Part shown: positions 9,428-18,457 of the stretch, one piece after another | Layout of the letters: each line of letters begins with the position of its first letter | Position numbering within the stretch: position 1 is the stretch's first letter | Origin: Mucilaginibacter_A sp050955045 | GTDB lineage: Bacteria; Bacteroidota; Bacteroidia; Sphingobacteriales; Sphingobacteriaceae | Assembly: GCA_050955045.1 (NCBI GenBank) | Contig: JBPBQV010000019.1 | Location: 62,001-126,000 of the forward strand | Direction of reading: 5' to 3' | DNA length: 64,000 bases | Notes under the pieces: model-generated | What the model was told of the DNA's origin: nothing | Seen by the model: only the letters and a program-made list of their open reading frames with translations | Database searches by the model: none | Made by a program: the position numbers and the translations under genes

Positions 9428-9511
9428 TTTAATACAAATTAAAGAAAAAACGGGCATTTATGTATGCAGCAAAATAAAGTTTAACAATTTTTATGTATTG
9501 CTGATGCTTCT

Positions 9512-9540
9512 TTTGCAGCACAAATTTTAGTGTATTTTTG
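9512..9540 (+). promoter_or_regulatory. Bacteroidota promoter TTTG-N17-TATTTTTG
   Basis: TTTG at 9512-9515 and TATTTTTG at 9533-9540 match the -33/-7 consensus, separated by 17 bases. The -7 box ends only 4 bases before the ATG at 9545, so the transcript may be leaderless. Confidence 0.65.
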
Positions 9541-9544
9541 GACG

Positions 9545-10816
9545 ATGCTGAAAGTTGTTCACTTAAATACTTACGATGGAAATGGCGGTGCTGGAAGAGC
9601 TTGTTTACGCTTGAATTTAGCTTTAAATGCTGAAAAAGAAATTGAATCGAGCATTGTGGTTTTTTATAAATTCGGACAAAATCCTGTTGTAAAAACTTTT
9701 ACCAATACGCTTGCTAAACGCGCTTATGCCGCTTTTACAATTTTAACAGAGCGTTTACTGGCCAAACGGTATTTAAAACCGGTAAAAATTCCGTTTTCGT
9801 TTGCGTGGTTTGGGCATTCGGTAGTCAGGCATCCTGATATTTTGGCTGCGGATGTTATTCATTTACATTGGGTTAATCATAGTTTTCTCAATCCAAAGCA
9901 TTTGGAAGAGTTGGCCAAATTAAACAAACCAATTTTATGGACTTTCCATGATAGCAACGCATTTACTGGCGGCTGCCATGTGCGTTACACTTGTAATCAT
10001 TTTGAAAATCAATGCGGAAACTGTCCAGTTTTAATTGATGCCAATCCACAGGATATTTCTCATAAAATCTGGCAGCAAAAAAGTAAAGCGTATCAAAAAT
10101 TAGACTTCCAAATTATTGCACCAAGTAGCTGGATGCAAAAATCGGTTTTGAGAAGTAGTTTAATGCAGGGAGAAACTGTAAATGTTGTTCCAAATACGTT
10201 GGAAACTAATATTTTTCAGCCTCAAAATCAGCAAACCGCAAGAGCAAAACTAAATTTGTCGTTAGAGAAATTCATTTTCCTAACGGGATTTATGCCTTCC
10301 AAAAAAGATTCGCATAAAGGCGCAGCTTATCTTTTAGCAAGTTTGGAACTTTTAGCTGCTAAAAACAGCATTAATCCGGAGAATATTGAACTGGTAATTT
10401 TCGGAAACCGGAACACGGAAGATATGCCTGTTTTCCCATTTAAAACTACTTTTTTGGGAACGATCAAAGAAGATGAAAAATTGGCCGCCTGTTATGCTGC
10501 CGCTGATGCTTTTTTGATTCCTTCGCTCGAAGATAATTTGCCTTACACTGTAATGGAAAGTTTGGCTTGTGGCACGCCGGTGGTTGCTTTTACAACAGGT
10601 GGCATTCCGGATATGGTTGTTCATCAGGAAAATGGTTTTTTGGCTGAATATAAATCTTCGCAGAATTTTTGTGATGGTATGGAATGGATGATAAATTGTC
10701 CCGTAAAAGAAGCATTACGAAGTGCCGCACGAGAAACGGTGATGCAAAAGTTTTCAGAAAAAGTAATCGCACAAAAGCATTTAGAGCTGTACAAAAGCCT
10801 GGTTTCGTATGAATAA
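9545..10816 (+). CDS. Family 4 glycosyltransferase
   Basis: About 423 residues from the ATG at 9545; a GTG at 9530 would lie before the promoter box and is rejected. It has the two-domain GT-B fold: an N-terminal VVHLNTYDGNGGAGRA, a Cys-containing segment (GGCHVRYTCNHF, CGNCPVL) near residues 145-165 that is typical of WcaC-like GT4 enzymes and may bind metal, and a C-terminal donor site PSLEDNLPYTVMESLACGTPVVAF. It overlaps the next glycosyltransferase by 8 bases, so the two are co-translated. Confidence 0.9.
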   Translation: MLKVVHLNTYDGNGGAGRACLRLNLALNAEKEIESSIVVFYKFGQNPVVKTFTNTLAKRAYAAFTILTERLLAKRYLKPVKIPFSFAWFGHSVVRHPDILAADVIHLHWVNHSFLNPKHLEELAKLNKPILWTFHDSNAFTGGCHVRYTCNHFENQCGNCPVLIDANPQDISHKIWQQKSKAYQKLDFQIIAPSSWMQKSVLRSSLMQGETVNVVPNTLETNIFQPQNQQTARAKLNLSLEKFIFLTGFMPSKKDSHKGAAYLLASLELLAAKNSINPENIELVIFGNRNTEDMPVFPFKTTFLGTIKEDEKLAACYAAADAFLIPSLEDNLPYTVMESLACGTPVVAFTTGGIPDMVVHQENGFLAEYKSSQNFCDGMEWMINCPVKEALRSAARETVMQKFSEKVIAQKHLELYKSLVSYE

Positions 10817-11561
10817 ACCGTTTTTAAGTGTTATTACTGTTGTTTTTAATAACGCAAAAGATATTGAGCGGACAATGCTTTCTGTGTTAAATCAAAGTTA
10901 TCCAAACATTGAATATTTGGTAATTGACGGGAAATCAACAGATGGAACTTTGGAAATTGTAGAAAAATATCGTTCTCGTCTTACTGTTTTTATTAGTGAA
11001 AAAGATGCCGGCATTTATGACGCCATGAACAAAGGTTTGGCCAGAGCAACCGGAGATTACGTTATTTTTATGAATTCGGGCGATGAATTTTATGAAAAAG
11101 ATACGGTAAAAACAGTATTTGCAAGTCAGCCTGATGCTGATATTTATTATGGTGAGACAGAAATGATTAATCAGAATTTGCAAAGTTTAGGTCAGCGACG
11201 ACATAAAGTTCCTGAAAATTTCAGCTGGAAAGATTTTAAATATGGAATGAGCGTTAGTCATCAGGCAATTTTTATCCGCAGAAAACTGGCTCAAGATTAC
11301 AATTTAAAATATCAGCTAAGTGCTGATATTGACTGGATTTTATCGGCAGCAAAAAAAACACGGAAAATTGTAAACGTGCATCAATATGTGGCAAAATATA
11401 TGGTTGGCGGCCTGTCTAAAAAGAAACATTTGCAAAGTTTACAGGAACGTTTTGCAATTATGCGAAAGCATTACGGTTTAATGCCCACGGTTTTAAATCA
11501 TTTTGTGATTGCTTTTAATTTAAGTTGGTATTGGTTAAAGAACAGGAGAACGAATGATTAG
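10809..11561 (+). CDS. Family 2 glycosyltransferase (WcaE-like)
   Basis: A 250-residue GT-A enzyme: FLSVITVVFNNAKDIERT at the N-terminus, LVIDGKSTDGT near residue 40, DAGIYDAMNKGLARATGDY and the DXD-like MNSGDEF near residue 95. This motif set is typical of compact GT2 enzymes of colanic-acid or O-antigen clusters. It starts inside the preceding GT4 gene and is followed by a strong terminator, so it closes the polysaccharide operon. Confidence 0.9.
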   Translation: MNKPFLSVITVVFNNAKDIERTMLSVLNQSYPNIEYLVIDGKSTDGTLEIVEKYRSRLTVFISEKDAGIYDAMNKGLARATGDYVIFMNSGDEFYEKDTVKTVFASQPDADIYYGETEMINQNLQSLGQRRHKVPENFSWKDFKYGMSVSHQAIFIRRKLAQDYNLKYQLSADIDWILSAAKKTRKIVNVHQYVAKYMVGGLSKKKHLQSLQERFAIMRKHYGLMPTVLNHFVIAFNLSWYWLKNRRTND

Positions 11562-11567
11562 AAAAAC

Positions 11568-11599
11568 AAAAAGCGAAGTCATTATTAACTTCGCTTTTT
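11568..11599. terminator. Bidirectional terminator
   Basis: AAAAAGCGAAGT / ACTTCGCTTTTT, a perfect 12-bp stem with an 8-base loop. The A-run and T-run make it functional on both strands, between the convergent glycosyltransferase and YfhO genes. Confidence 0.88.
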
Positions 11600-11621
11600 G
11601 ATGACAAAATATTTTAAGTTT

Positions 11622-14102
11622 TTATACTGTTTTTACCACACTTTTTTTCTTCTTGCTTTCTGAAAAAACATATCCGCCAAAAGCCAGAACTAACAAAATA
11701 GAGCCTGCCAGAGAAATTCCTTCACCAGTATAATAAGAATTTGGGTGAAAGATGAACTCAATTTTATGATTTCCTACCGGAATCTGTGCGGCACGTAATA
11801 AATAATCAGCGCGGAAATATGGTTTTTCTACGCCATCAATCAGCATTTTCCAACCTTTATCATAAAAAATTTCAGAGAAAACTGCAACTTGTGAAGTGGT
11901 TGATCCGCTTTCGTAAACCAAATGTTCTGGTGCATAACTGGTTAAAGTTATTGTACCGTTTTTATCAATCGAATTTTGTTTGGTGTCGATTAAGGATTGA
12001 TATTGCTTGTCCACAATCGCTTCATTCTTCGGATCAAAACTGCTGATAGCCTGCATTTCCTGATCTGCATTATCTGCGAAACGAACCTGACCTACAAACC
12101 AAGCATGACCACAAGCTGTAGCATTAGCTTTCATGCCAGCTGCCTGTGTTTTCGGATCAACCGTAATAACATATTTGGTATTCAGCATATCCAACGCATC
12201 CTGATTTAAGCTTTTGCTGAACTGATTTTCAATTAATTCCTGATAGCGTTTTAATTTAGCAGCATGGTATCCACCCAAAGTTTTATGGAAATAAGAAGTG
12301 GAAGCATTTGCAAAAGGATCTTGCAAACTCAAATCCAGCACACGAAAATCCGGATCGGTATCTCGTAAAATAAACTGATCCACTTCTCTTGGTGCGCGCA
12401 CCTGCAAAGCATCTTCTTTCGGCTGGAAGCTTTCGTCTTTTAAATAACGCTTATCAATCTGCCATAAATCAACTAAAGTAACTGCTAAAATTAAAATAGA
12501 AGCAATCTGCAATTTGATTTTCTGCGTGATCAATGCCCAAAGGATTCCAAATGTAACCAGTACAAAAATCAACGAACGAATAGCATCAACCCGAGCTAAC
12601 GATATACGATCTTGTACCAGCGCACCATTCACAATTGAGGTAGCAAAGCTGCTGTCGCCTTGGAAAGCCTGTGTTAATTGTGTAATTAATCCTTCATCGG
12701 AAGTGCTGTTTTTAAAGCTGAAAAATAAAGTTGGTAACACGGCAATCAGCAATGCAATTCCGCCTGTAATATATAAAGCAAGAAATAATTTTTTTAGGAT
12801 AAAGGTTTTATCTTTTGCTTCCAATACTTCTTTTATCGCTAAAAAAGCCAGAATAGGAAAGGCCAGTTGCGTTAAAACTAAAATTGATTCTACTGCACGG
12901 AATTTGTTATAAAGCGGAAAATAATTGAAGAATAAATCAGAAACCAGTGTAAAGTTTTTACCGAATGAAAGCAGCATACTTAAAATTACAGTTGCCAGCA
13001 GCCACCATTTGATGCGGTTTTTAACGATCATCAACCCAAAAACAAATAGAAAACAGATACCCGCTCCAAAATACCACGGACCTTCAGTAAAGGGTTTTCC
13101 GCCCCAATATGTTGGTAATTGTGCAGCAAAACCTGTAGCCTGATCTTGCGGAACACCTTTTTCAACCAAAGCCTGTGCAACTTTAGAATCTGCTTTTAGT
13201 GTGCCACCAGAACCGCCGCCATAAGTATTCGGAATTAAAAATGTAATACATTCGCCAATGCCCTGGCTCCAACCGTAAGCATATTCTTTGTCCAAACCGC
13301 TGCTGGTATTGGTTTTAGGCTGAGTTAAATTTGATTTCCCTCGGATGGATTCATTTCCATATTCGTAAGTCGTCCATAAGATAGAAGCATTAATCATCAC
13401 AGCAATTAAAGTTGCAGCACTTAAGTAGCCGAGGGATACAAAGAGTTTTGCTGTAGTTTTATTTTTGATGGCATGGTACAATTCAATTCCCACTAAAATC
13501 ATTAGGGAAATCATTAAATAATATGCCATTTGAATATGGTTGGAACGAATTTCCATCGCCAGAAAAAAGGCTGTTAAAACAGCTCCAAGCCAGTGCTTTC
13601 CACGCAAAGTCAAGATAATTCCAGCTAAAATTGGTGCAAAAAATGTAATCGCATAAGCCTGATTGGAATGCCCAGCGTGCAACAATATAAAATTATAGGA
13701 TGAAAAGGTAAACGCAATGGCACCTGTAGCTGCCAACCATGGATTCAATCTCAAAACACAAAAAAGTAAATATGCACCAAAAAGCGATAGTAAAACGGTA
13801 TCAATCGGGTTCGGGAATACTGTTTTTAAAGCAGAAATTACATAAGTAGTTACGTTATCAGGATAGAAAGCCCAGATTTGGTAAGCTGGCATTCCGCCAA
13901 AAACCTGATTAGTCCACAACGGTGCTTTGCCGGTTTTGGCCCGAACCTCCATGATTTCCTTTTGCATGCCTTGCGCTTGTGTAACATCGCTTTGCATCAA
14001 TACTTTACCTTGAAATGCAGGTGTGAAATAGAAGAAACAGATTGCTATAAATAAGCCTGCTACGGCAAAGTGAACGCCGTTTTGCTTGAACCAGTTATTC
14101 AT
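11622..14102 (-). CDS. YfhO-family multispanning membrane protein
   Basis: An 826-residue protein with many hydrophobic segments in its first 550 residues, a large extracytoplasmic C-terminal domain (about 560-790) and a final transmembrane helix before a basic tail (ESKKKKSVVKTV). The N-terminal layout and a PTYWGGKPFTEGPWYFGAG loop fit the YfhO family. In Firmicutes YfhO glycosylates lipoteichoic acid as a GT-C-type enzyme; in Bacteroidota its role is not established. It follows the polysaccharide cluster in convergent orientation. A GT-C sugar-transfer role is possible but inferred. Confidence 0.85.
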   Translation of the reverse strand: MNNWFKQNGVHFAVAGLFIAICFFYFTPAFQGKVLMQSDVTQAQGMQKEIMEVRAKTGKAPLWTNQVFGGMPAYQIWAFYPDNVTTYVISALKTVFPNPIDTVLLSLFGAYLLFCVLRLNPWLAATGAIAFTFSSYNFILLHAGHSNQAYAITFFAPILAGIILTLRGKHWLGAVLTAFFLAMEIRSNHIQMAYYLMISLMILVGIELYHAIKNKTTAKLFVSLGYLSAATLIAVMINASILWTTYEYGNESIRGKSNLTQPKTNTSSGLDKEYAYGWSQGIGECITFLIPNTYGGGSGGTLKADSKVAQALVEKGVPQDQATGFAAQLPTYWGGKPFTEGPWYFGAGICFLFVFGLMIVKNRIKWWLLATVILSMLLSFGKNFTLVSDLFFNYFPLYNKFRAVESILVLTQLAFPILAFLAIKEVLEAKDKTFILKKLFLALYITGGIALLIAVLPTLFFSFKNSTSDEGLITQLTQAFQGDSSFATSIVNGALVQDRISLARVDAIRSLIFVLVTFGILWALITQKIKLQIASILILAVTLVDLWQIDKRYLKDESFQPKEDALQVRAPREVDQFILRDTDPDFRVLDLSLQDPFANASTSYFHKTLGGYHAAKLKRYQELIENQFSKSLNQDALDMLNTKYVITVDPKTQAAGMKANATACGHAWFVGQVRFADNADQEMQAISSFDPKNEAIVDKQYQSLIDTKQNSIDKNGTITLTSYAPEHLVYESGSTTSQVAVFSEIFYDKGWKMLIDGVEKPYFRADYLLRAAQIPVGNHKIEFIFHPNSYYTGEGISLAGSILLVLAFGGYVFSESKKKKSVVKTV

Positions 14103-14243
14103 GTAAACTCAAAATTGTGTAAGCTCCAAACCTACCGGAAATTTTACAAAAATGAGGTATAAATTTTATGCAGCTGCAATCTAAAATGCAACAAACTTAT
14201 AGCTATTGTTGAGAAGAGAGGACAAAAAAGAATCAGGAAAGCA

Positions 14244-14534
14244 CTAACAAGGCCGTGCTTGTGTTCTTAGCAGAAAAAATACAACTAAAAGAAGTATCAA
14301 ACTGATACCATAGACAATCAAATTTTTTCGGTCGAAAGTATCACGGTTTTTCTGGATAAAGTAAAAATTGTAAATAGCCAAAGCACCCAATACCAACCAA
14401 AAATACCATTTAACCTGCGTGCACATCACAAAAGCATATGTGTTGAGAATGATAACAATAAAATTCGTCCAGATTAACTTGATAGAAGCTGGCGTACCAA
14501 AATGGCGGCGTTCAAAAATTTCTTTTGGAATCAT
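14244..14534 (-). CDS. Small membrane protein, unknown function
   Basis: A 96-residue protein with three likely membrane helices (about residues 20-40, 45-60 and 70-90) and a short cytoplasmic N-terminus (MIPKEIFERRHFG). I do not recognise a named family. It begins 7 bases after the stop of the DUF4834-type gene and so is probably co-transcribed with it. The 141-base gap towards yfhO holds nothing else I can support. Confidence 0.65.
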   Translation of the reverse strand: MIPKEIFERRHFGTPASIKLIWTNFIVIILNTYAFVMCTQVKWYFWLVLGALAIYNFYFIQKNRDTFDRKNLIVYGISLILLLVVFFLLRTQARPC

Positions 14535-14540
14535 GATGCG

Positions 14541-14801
14541 TTATTTCACTTCCTCATACTTCACAAATTCGCCTTCCGAACTTGGAACAGCACTTTTGTA
14601 AACATTTGGCGGAATATAATCTACTTTAATGGTTCCTTCTTTTGGATGGCGATCAGGCCGGGTTTGAGCATAACCAGGATTGTTTTGCGCCTGCGTTTTA
14701 TTTATCATCCCACGAAATAAAGCCGGAAGCAACAACCGGCCAAGCATACGCAGCATGTAAAGTACACAGATGGCAATTATTAAAAAACGAATTAGCAACA
14801 T
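14541..14801 (-). CDS. DUF4834-type small membrane protein
   Basis: About 86 residues from the ATG at 14799-14801; an in-frame GTG at 14810 is less likely. One N-terminal membrane helix (LLIRFLIIAICVLYMLRML) is followed by a basic stretch and a hydrophilic tail ending EGEFVKYEEVK. This helix-plus-tail layout, with the Pro/Lys-rich middle and the VDYIPP motif, matches the DUF4834 family found only in Bacteroidota, of unknown function. It is upstream of another small membrane protein and downstream of a -7 box. Confidence 0.68.
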   Translation of the reverse strand: MLLIRFLIIAICVLYMLRMLGRLLLPALFRGMINKTQAQNNPGYAQTRPDRHPKEGTIKVDYIPPNVYKSAVPSSEGEFVKYEEVK

Positions 14802-14821
14802 GATAAACACTATTTGTATTA

Positions 14822-14829
14822 CAAATATA
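14822..14829 (-). promoter_or_regulatory. -7 box TATATTTG (minus strand)
   Basis: Read on the minus strand this matches TAnnTTTG, about 20 bases before the ATG of the DUF4834-type gene. No -33 TTTG is found at the usual distance. Confidence 0.4.
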
Positions 14830-14885
14830 AAAGTTTAACAGATAAAATGTTTTAATGCGGCAAATATCCGTTCAGATTAAAAGTC

Positions 14886-14914
14886 GATAAAAGAAGCATG
14901 ATACTTCTTTTATC
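14886..14914. terminator. Hairpin made of two inverted dispersed-motif copies
   Basis: GATAAAAGAAGCAT followed by one G and ATACTTCTTTTATC. The arms pair as GATAAAAGAAG / CTTCTTTTATC (11 bp). It starts 3 bases after the uvrB stop (minus strand), where a terminator is expected. It is the clearest case of the window-wide word acting as a hairpin. Confidence 0.6.
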
Positions 14915-14917
14915 AAC

Positions 14918-16945
14918 TTAAAATTTCTCTGTCATCATTTTTTCCAGCGCAAACATTTCATCACGCAGTTTGGCTGCGCCCAAAAAGTCCATGTCTTTTG
15001 CTGCTTTTAGCATCTCTTTTTTGGTATTGTCGATGGCTTTTTTCAATTCCGGTTTTGTCATGTATTGAACAATCGGATCGGCCGCGATATTATCTGCTAC
15101 ATCCTGCTCCACATACGCCTGCTGCACGCCGCCTTTAAAATCCATTACAGAAGTTTGTTCAATAATTGCTTCGCGAGATTTACCAACCGTTTTTGGTGTG
15201 ATGCCATGTTCCAGATTGTATTGAATTTGTTTGTCGCGGCGACGGTTGGTCTCGTCCATCGTAACCTGCATCGAATCCGTAATCTTATCAGCATACATAA
15301 TTACACGTCCGCGATCGTTTCTTGCTGCTCGTCCAATCGTTTGAATTAGAGATCTTTCAGAGCGTAAAAAACCTTCTTTATCTGCATCTAAAATCGCAAC
15401 CAGCGAAACTTCTGGCAAATCCAAACCTTCCCGCAAAAGATTGATACCGATCAAAACATCAAATTCACCCAAACGCAAACCGCGCAAAATTTCTACGCGT
15501 TCCAACGTTTTTACTTCGGAGTGGATGTAACGGCATTTTATGTTGAGGCGATCCATGTATTTAGCCAATTCCTCGGCCATACGTTTGGTTAAAGTGGTTA
15601 CCAAAATCCGGTCACCTTTTTTGATGGTTTGATCCACTTCCTCCAGCAAATCATCTACCTGATTAATAACTGGTCGGATTTCAATCACCGGATCCAGCAA
15701 ACCAGTTGGCCGGATTACCTGTTCAATCACCACACCTTCCGATTTTTCCAGTTCAAAATCGCCCGGCGTAGCACTTACATAAATAGTTTGCGGCGCCAAT
15801 CTTTCAAATTCTTGAAAGTTTAACGGACGATTGTCCATAGCCGCAGGCAAACGGAAACCATATTCTACCAGCGAGATTTTGCGGGAACGGTCGCCACCAT
15901 ACATTGCGCGGATTTGCGGAACGGTAACATGGCTTTCATCAATTACCATCAAATAATCTTTCGGGAAATAATCCAGCAAGCAAAATGGACGCATTCCAGG
16001 CTGCCGTCCGTCAAAAAAGCGCGAATAATTTTCAATACCGGAGCAATAACCCAATTCGCGGATCATTTCCAGATCGTAATTTACGCGTTCTTCCAAACGT
16101 TTTGCTTCTAAAAAACGCCCATCGCTAATAAACTGTTTTTTGCGCATTTCCAGTTCTTCCTGAATTGCCCAAACAGATTTTTGAAAACGATCTCGCGGTG
16201 CCACATATAAATTGGCTGGAAAAACAACCATATTATCCATTTTCTCCAGCGTTTTTCCGTTGGATACATCAAAAGTGCTCAGTTCTTCAATATCATCACC
16301 ATAAAAATTAATGCGATAAGCGTAATCCAGATACGCCGGATAAATCTCCACCACATCACCTTTTACACGAAAAGTTCCGCGTTTAAAATCGGCAGTAGTT
16401 CTGGCATATAAAATCTCCACCAACCGGTGCAGGAAAGCATTTCTGGTAATTCTCGTTCCAACCGCAAAGCGGAAAACAGAATTGGAAAAATCTTCCGGGT
16501 TTCCCATACCATAAATGCAGGAAATGGAAGAGACCACAATCACATCACGGCGGCCGGACATCAGCGCAGAAGTGGTGCGCAAACGAAGCTTTTCAATTTC
16601 TTCGTTGATCTGCAAATCCTTTTCGATGTACGTATTGGAAGATGGAATAAAAGCTTCCGGCTGATAATAATCGTAATAAGAAACAAAATAATTGACCGCG
16701 TTTTCCGGAAAAAACTGCTTGAATTCGCCATAAAGCTGTGCCGCCAAAGTTTTGTTATGACTTAAAACCAGTGTTGGTTTTTGCGTTTGCTGGATCACGT
16801 TGGCAATACTGAATGTTTTGCCGGAGCCGGTAACGCCGAGTAAAGTCTGATAATTTTCGCCGTTTTCAACGCCTTCCACCATCTGGCGGATCGCTTCCGG
16901 CTGATCACCGGAAGGCTTATATTGTGAGGTTAATTTAAAATCCAT
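14918..16945 (-). CDS. uvrB: UvrABC excision nuclease subunit B
   Basis: A 675-residue protein of full family length. Visible features are the Walker A GVTGSGKT (residues 37-44), the beta-hairpin region YYDYYQPEAF near residue 92, the DEAD-like VIDESHVT near residue 338, helicase motifs including INLLREGLDLPEVSL and QTIGRAARN, and a C-terminal UVR motif (AAKDMDFLGAAKLRDEMFAL) that contacts UvrC. It carries out damage verification in nucleotide excision repair. It is monocistronic and ends in the motif hairpin at 14886. Confidence 0.98.
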   Translation of the reverse strand: MDFKLTSQYKPSGDQPEAIRQMVEGVENGENYQTLLGVTGSGKTFSIANVIQQTQKPTLVLSHNKTLAAQLYGEFKQFFPENAVNYFVSYYDYYQPEAFIPSSNTYIEKDLQINEEIEKLRLRTTSALMSGRRDVIVVSSISCIYGMGNPEDFSNSVFRFAVGTRITRNAFLHRLVEILYARTTADFKRGTFRVKGDVVEIYPAYLDYAYRINFYGDDIEELSTFDVSNGKTLEKMDNMVVFPANLYVAPRDRFQKSVWAIQEELEMRKKQFISDGRFLEAKRLEERVNYDLEMIRELGYCSGIENYSRFFDGRQPGMRPFCLLDYFPKDYLMVIDESHVTVPQIRAMYGGDRSRKISLVEYGFRLPAAMDNRPLNFQEFERLAPQTIYVSATPGDFELEKSEGVVIEQVIRPTGLLDPVIEIRPVINQVDDLLEEVDQTIKKGDRILVTTLTKRMAEELAKYMDRLNIKCRYIHSEVKTLERVEILRGLRLGEFDVLIGINLLREGLDLPEVSLVAILDADKEGFLRSERSLIQTIGRAARNDRGRVIMYADKITDSMQVTMDETNRRRDKQIQYNLEHGITPKTVGKSREAIIEQTSVMDFKGGVQQAYVEQDVADNIAADPIVQYMTKPELKKAIDNTKKEMLKAAKDMDFLGAAKLRDEMFALEKMMTEKF

Positions 16946-17034
16946 TGAGAAGATAAAAGTACGGAGAATCAGTTTAAAATGCTAAGGAATATAGCTGATT
17001 ATGTTGTTTGGTTGTCAGGATTTATTTACGGCAT

Positions 17035-17063
17035 ATGCTTCTTTTACCACCTAAAAAAAGCAC
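17035..17063. repeat. Dispersed palindromic motif, copy before upp
   Basis: TGCTTCTTTTA, a 5-base centre (CCACC), then TAAAAAAAGCA: an 11-bp imperfect palindrome with one mismatch, 13 bases upstream of the upp ATG. Confidence 0.6.
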
Positions 17064-17075
17064 TATTTTCGCCAT

Positions 17076-17720
17076 ATGATTTTCCAGCTCGATCAAACCA
17101 ATTCCGTTGCTAATAGATTTATTGCCGAAATGCGCAACGTACACACGCAGCAAAACCCGCAGCGTTTCCGAAACAATCAGGTTCGTTTGGGTGAGATTTT
17201 AGCTTACGAAATCAGCAAAAAACTGGATTACCAGGAAGCAGAAGTGAAAACACCATTGGGAATTGCCAAGGTAAATCTTGCTCAGGAACAACCTGTTTTG
17301 GCCACCATTTTGCGCGCTGGCTTGCCTTTTCATCAGGGATTTTTGAATTTTTTTGATCGGTCGGCTTCGGCTTTTATCACGGCTTATCGCAAAACAGATG
17401 AAAATCATGATTTTACCATTCAGCTGGAACATATTTCAAGTCCGAATCTGGACGGACAAATTGTAATTATGTGCGACACGATGCTGGCGAGTGGACAAAG
17501 TTTGGTGCAGGTTTGTAAGAAGTTACAGGAGAAATATCAGCTAAAAGAACTGCACATTGCTGCCATAATTGCCAGTTCTGATGGCGTAAAATATGTTCAG
17601 GAAAATTTGCCGGAAGCGCATATTTGGGTTGGTTCTGTGGATCAGGAAATGAACAGTTATTCCTATATTATTCCGGGTTTGGGCGATGCTGGCGATTTGA
17701 GTTTCGGAGAAAAAGTTTGA
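17076..17720 (+). CDS. upp: Uracil phosphoribosyltransferase
   Basis: A 214-residue protein that converts uracil and PRPP to UMP in pyrimidine salvage. Family landmarks are the N-terminal dimer segment, ATILRAGLPFHQGFLNFF near residue 75, the PRPP loop IVIMCDTMLASGQS near residue 130, and the uracil-binding C-terminus YIIPGLGDAGDLSFG. The PRPP loop reads DTMLASGQS rather than the commoner DPMLATGGS, which is typical of the Bacteroidota branch. It is followed 30 bases later by a nucleotidase gene, consistent with nucleotide salvage. Confidence 0.94.
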   Translation: MIFQLDQTNSVANRFIAEMRNVHTQQNPQRFRNNQVRLGEILAYEISKKLDYQEAEVKTPLGIAKVNLAQEQPVLATILRAGLPFHQGFLNFFDRSASAFITAYRKTDENHDFTIQLEHISSPNLDGQIVIMCDTMLASGQSLVQVCKKLQEKYQLKELHIAAIIASSDGVKYVQENLPEAHIWVGSVDQEMNSYSYIIPGLGDAGDLSFGEKV

Positions 17721-17757
17721 TACTGTTTTTATCGATATAAAAATTAAAAAATGCCTT
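17720..17757. repeat. Dispersed motif between upp and yjjG-like gene
   Basis: ATACTGTTTTTATCG followed by ATATAAAAATT and AAAAAATGCC, a half-site with a degenerate inverted arm, starting at the upp stop codon. Confidence 0.5.
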
Positions 17758-18443
17758 ACCAACACATCTTTTTCGATCTCGACCATACCATTTGGGATTT
17801 TGATAAAAACGCCGAAGAAACACTGCATGAGCTGTTTTTACAGCATAAATTACAAGATTTGGGTTTGGCTGCGCCAGATATTTTCATCGAGACTTACACA
17901 CGCAATAATCATCGGCTTTGGGCTGAATATCACTTGGGAAAAATCAGTAAAGAGGTTTTGCGCGAAGCACGTTTTAAACATACTTTTTTAGAATTAGGTT
18001 TGGAGGAAACCGTTATTCCAACAGGTTTTGAAGACGCTTACGTGCAGCTTTGTCCCACCAAAACCAATCTTTTTCCGGAAGCGCACGAAGTTTTAAAGTA
18101 TTTGAGCGAAAAGTATGCTTTGTATGTGATTTCTAATGGTTTCCAGGAATCAACAGAAATGAAAATCCGATTGTGCAATCTCAATCAGTATTTCAAACAT
18201 GTCTTTATTTCAGAAGTAATTGGCATCAACAAACCCGATCCAAAAATTTACAAACACGCTTTACAACTTGCCGGCGCACAAAAAAGCGAAAGTTTGATGA
18301 TTGGCGACAGCCTGGAAGCAGATATTTATGGCGCACTGAATTTTGGTATCGATGCAATTTACTTCAACCCAAATAAAACCGAAAAACCAGAAAATGTGCC
18401 GCAGCAAATCCATCATTTAAATGAGTTGATGCTGTTTTTATAG
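17751..18443 (+). CDS. YjjG-family noncanonical pyrimidine nucleotidase (HAD)
   Basis: A 230-residue HAD hydrolase. Motif I is FFDLDHTIWDFD (nucleophile Asp9, acid/base Asp11), motif II is YVISNGFQES near residue 125, motif III Lys is in GINKPDPKIY, and motif IV is MIGDSLEADIYGA. The NGF and KPDP signatures with this cap size fit the YjjG 5'-nucleotidase group, which dephosphorylates dUMP, dTMP and damaged pyrimidine nucleotides. It sits after upp, fitting a nucleotide-housekeeping role. Its stop codon lies inside a copy of the dispersed palindrome. Confidence 0.88.
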   Translation: MPYQHIFFDLDHTIWDFDKNAEETLHELFLQHKLQDLGLAAPDIFIETYTRNNHRLWAEYHLGKISKEVLREARFKHTFLELGLEETVIPTGFEDAYVQLCPTKTNLFPEAHEVLKYLSEKYALYVISNGFQESTEMKIRLCNLNQYFKHVFISEVIGINKPDPKIYKHALQLAGAQKSESLMIGDSLEADIYGALNFGIDAIYFNPNKTEKPENVPQQIHHLNELMLFL

Positions 18444-18456
18444 GTATAAAAACAGT
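18431..18456. repeat. Perfect 11-bp palindrome of the dispersed motif
   Basis: CTGTTTTTATA, GG, TATAAAAACAG: two inverted copies of the GTT variant with a 2-base centre. The left arm encodes the last residues of the nucleotidase and its TAG stop. Confidence 0.7.
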
Positions 18457-18457
18457 A

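Noticed and set aside
12514..12912. 132-residue plus-strand ORF inside the yfhO-like gene
   Set aside because: It is antisense to a strong membrane-protein gene and shows no family features; a shadow ORF.
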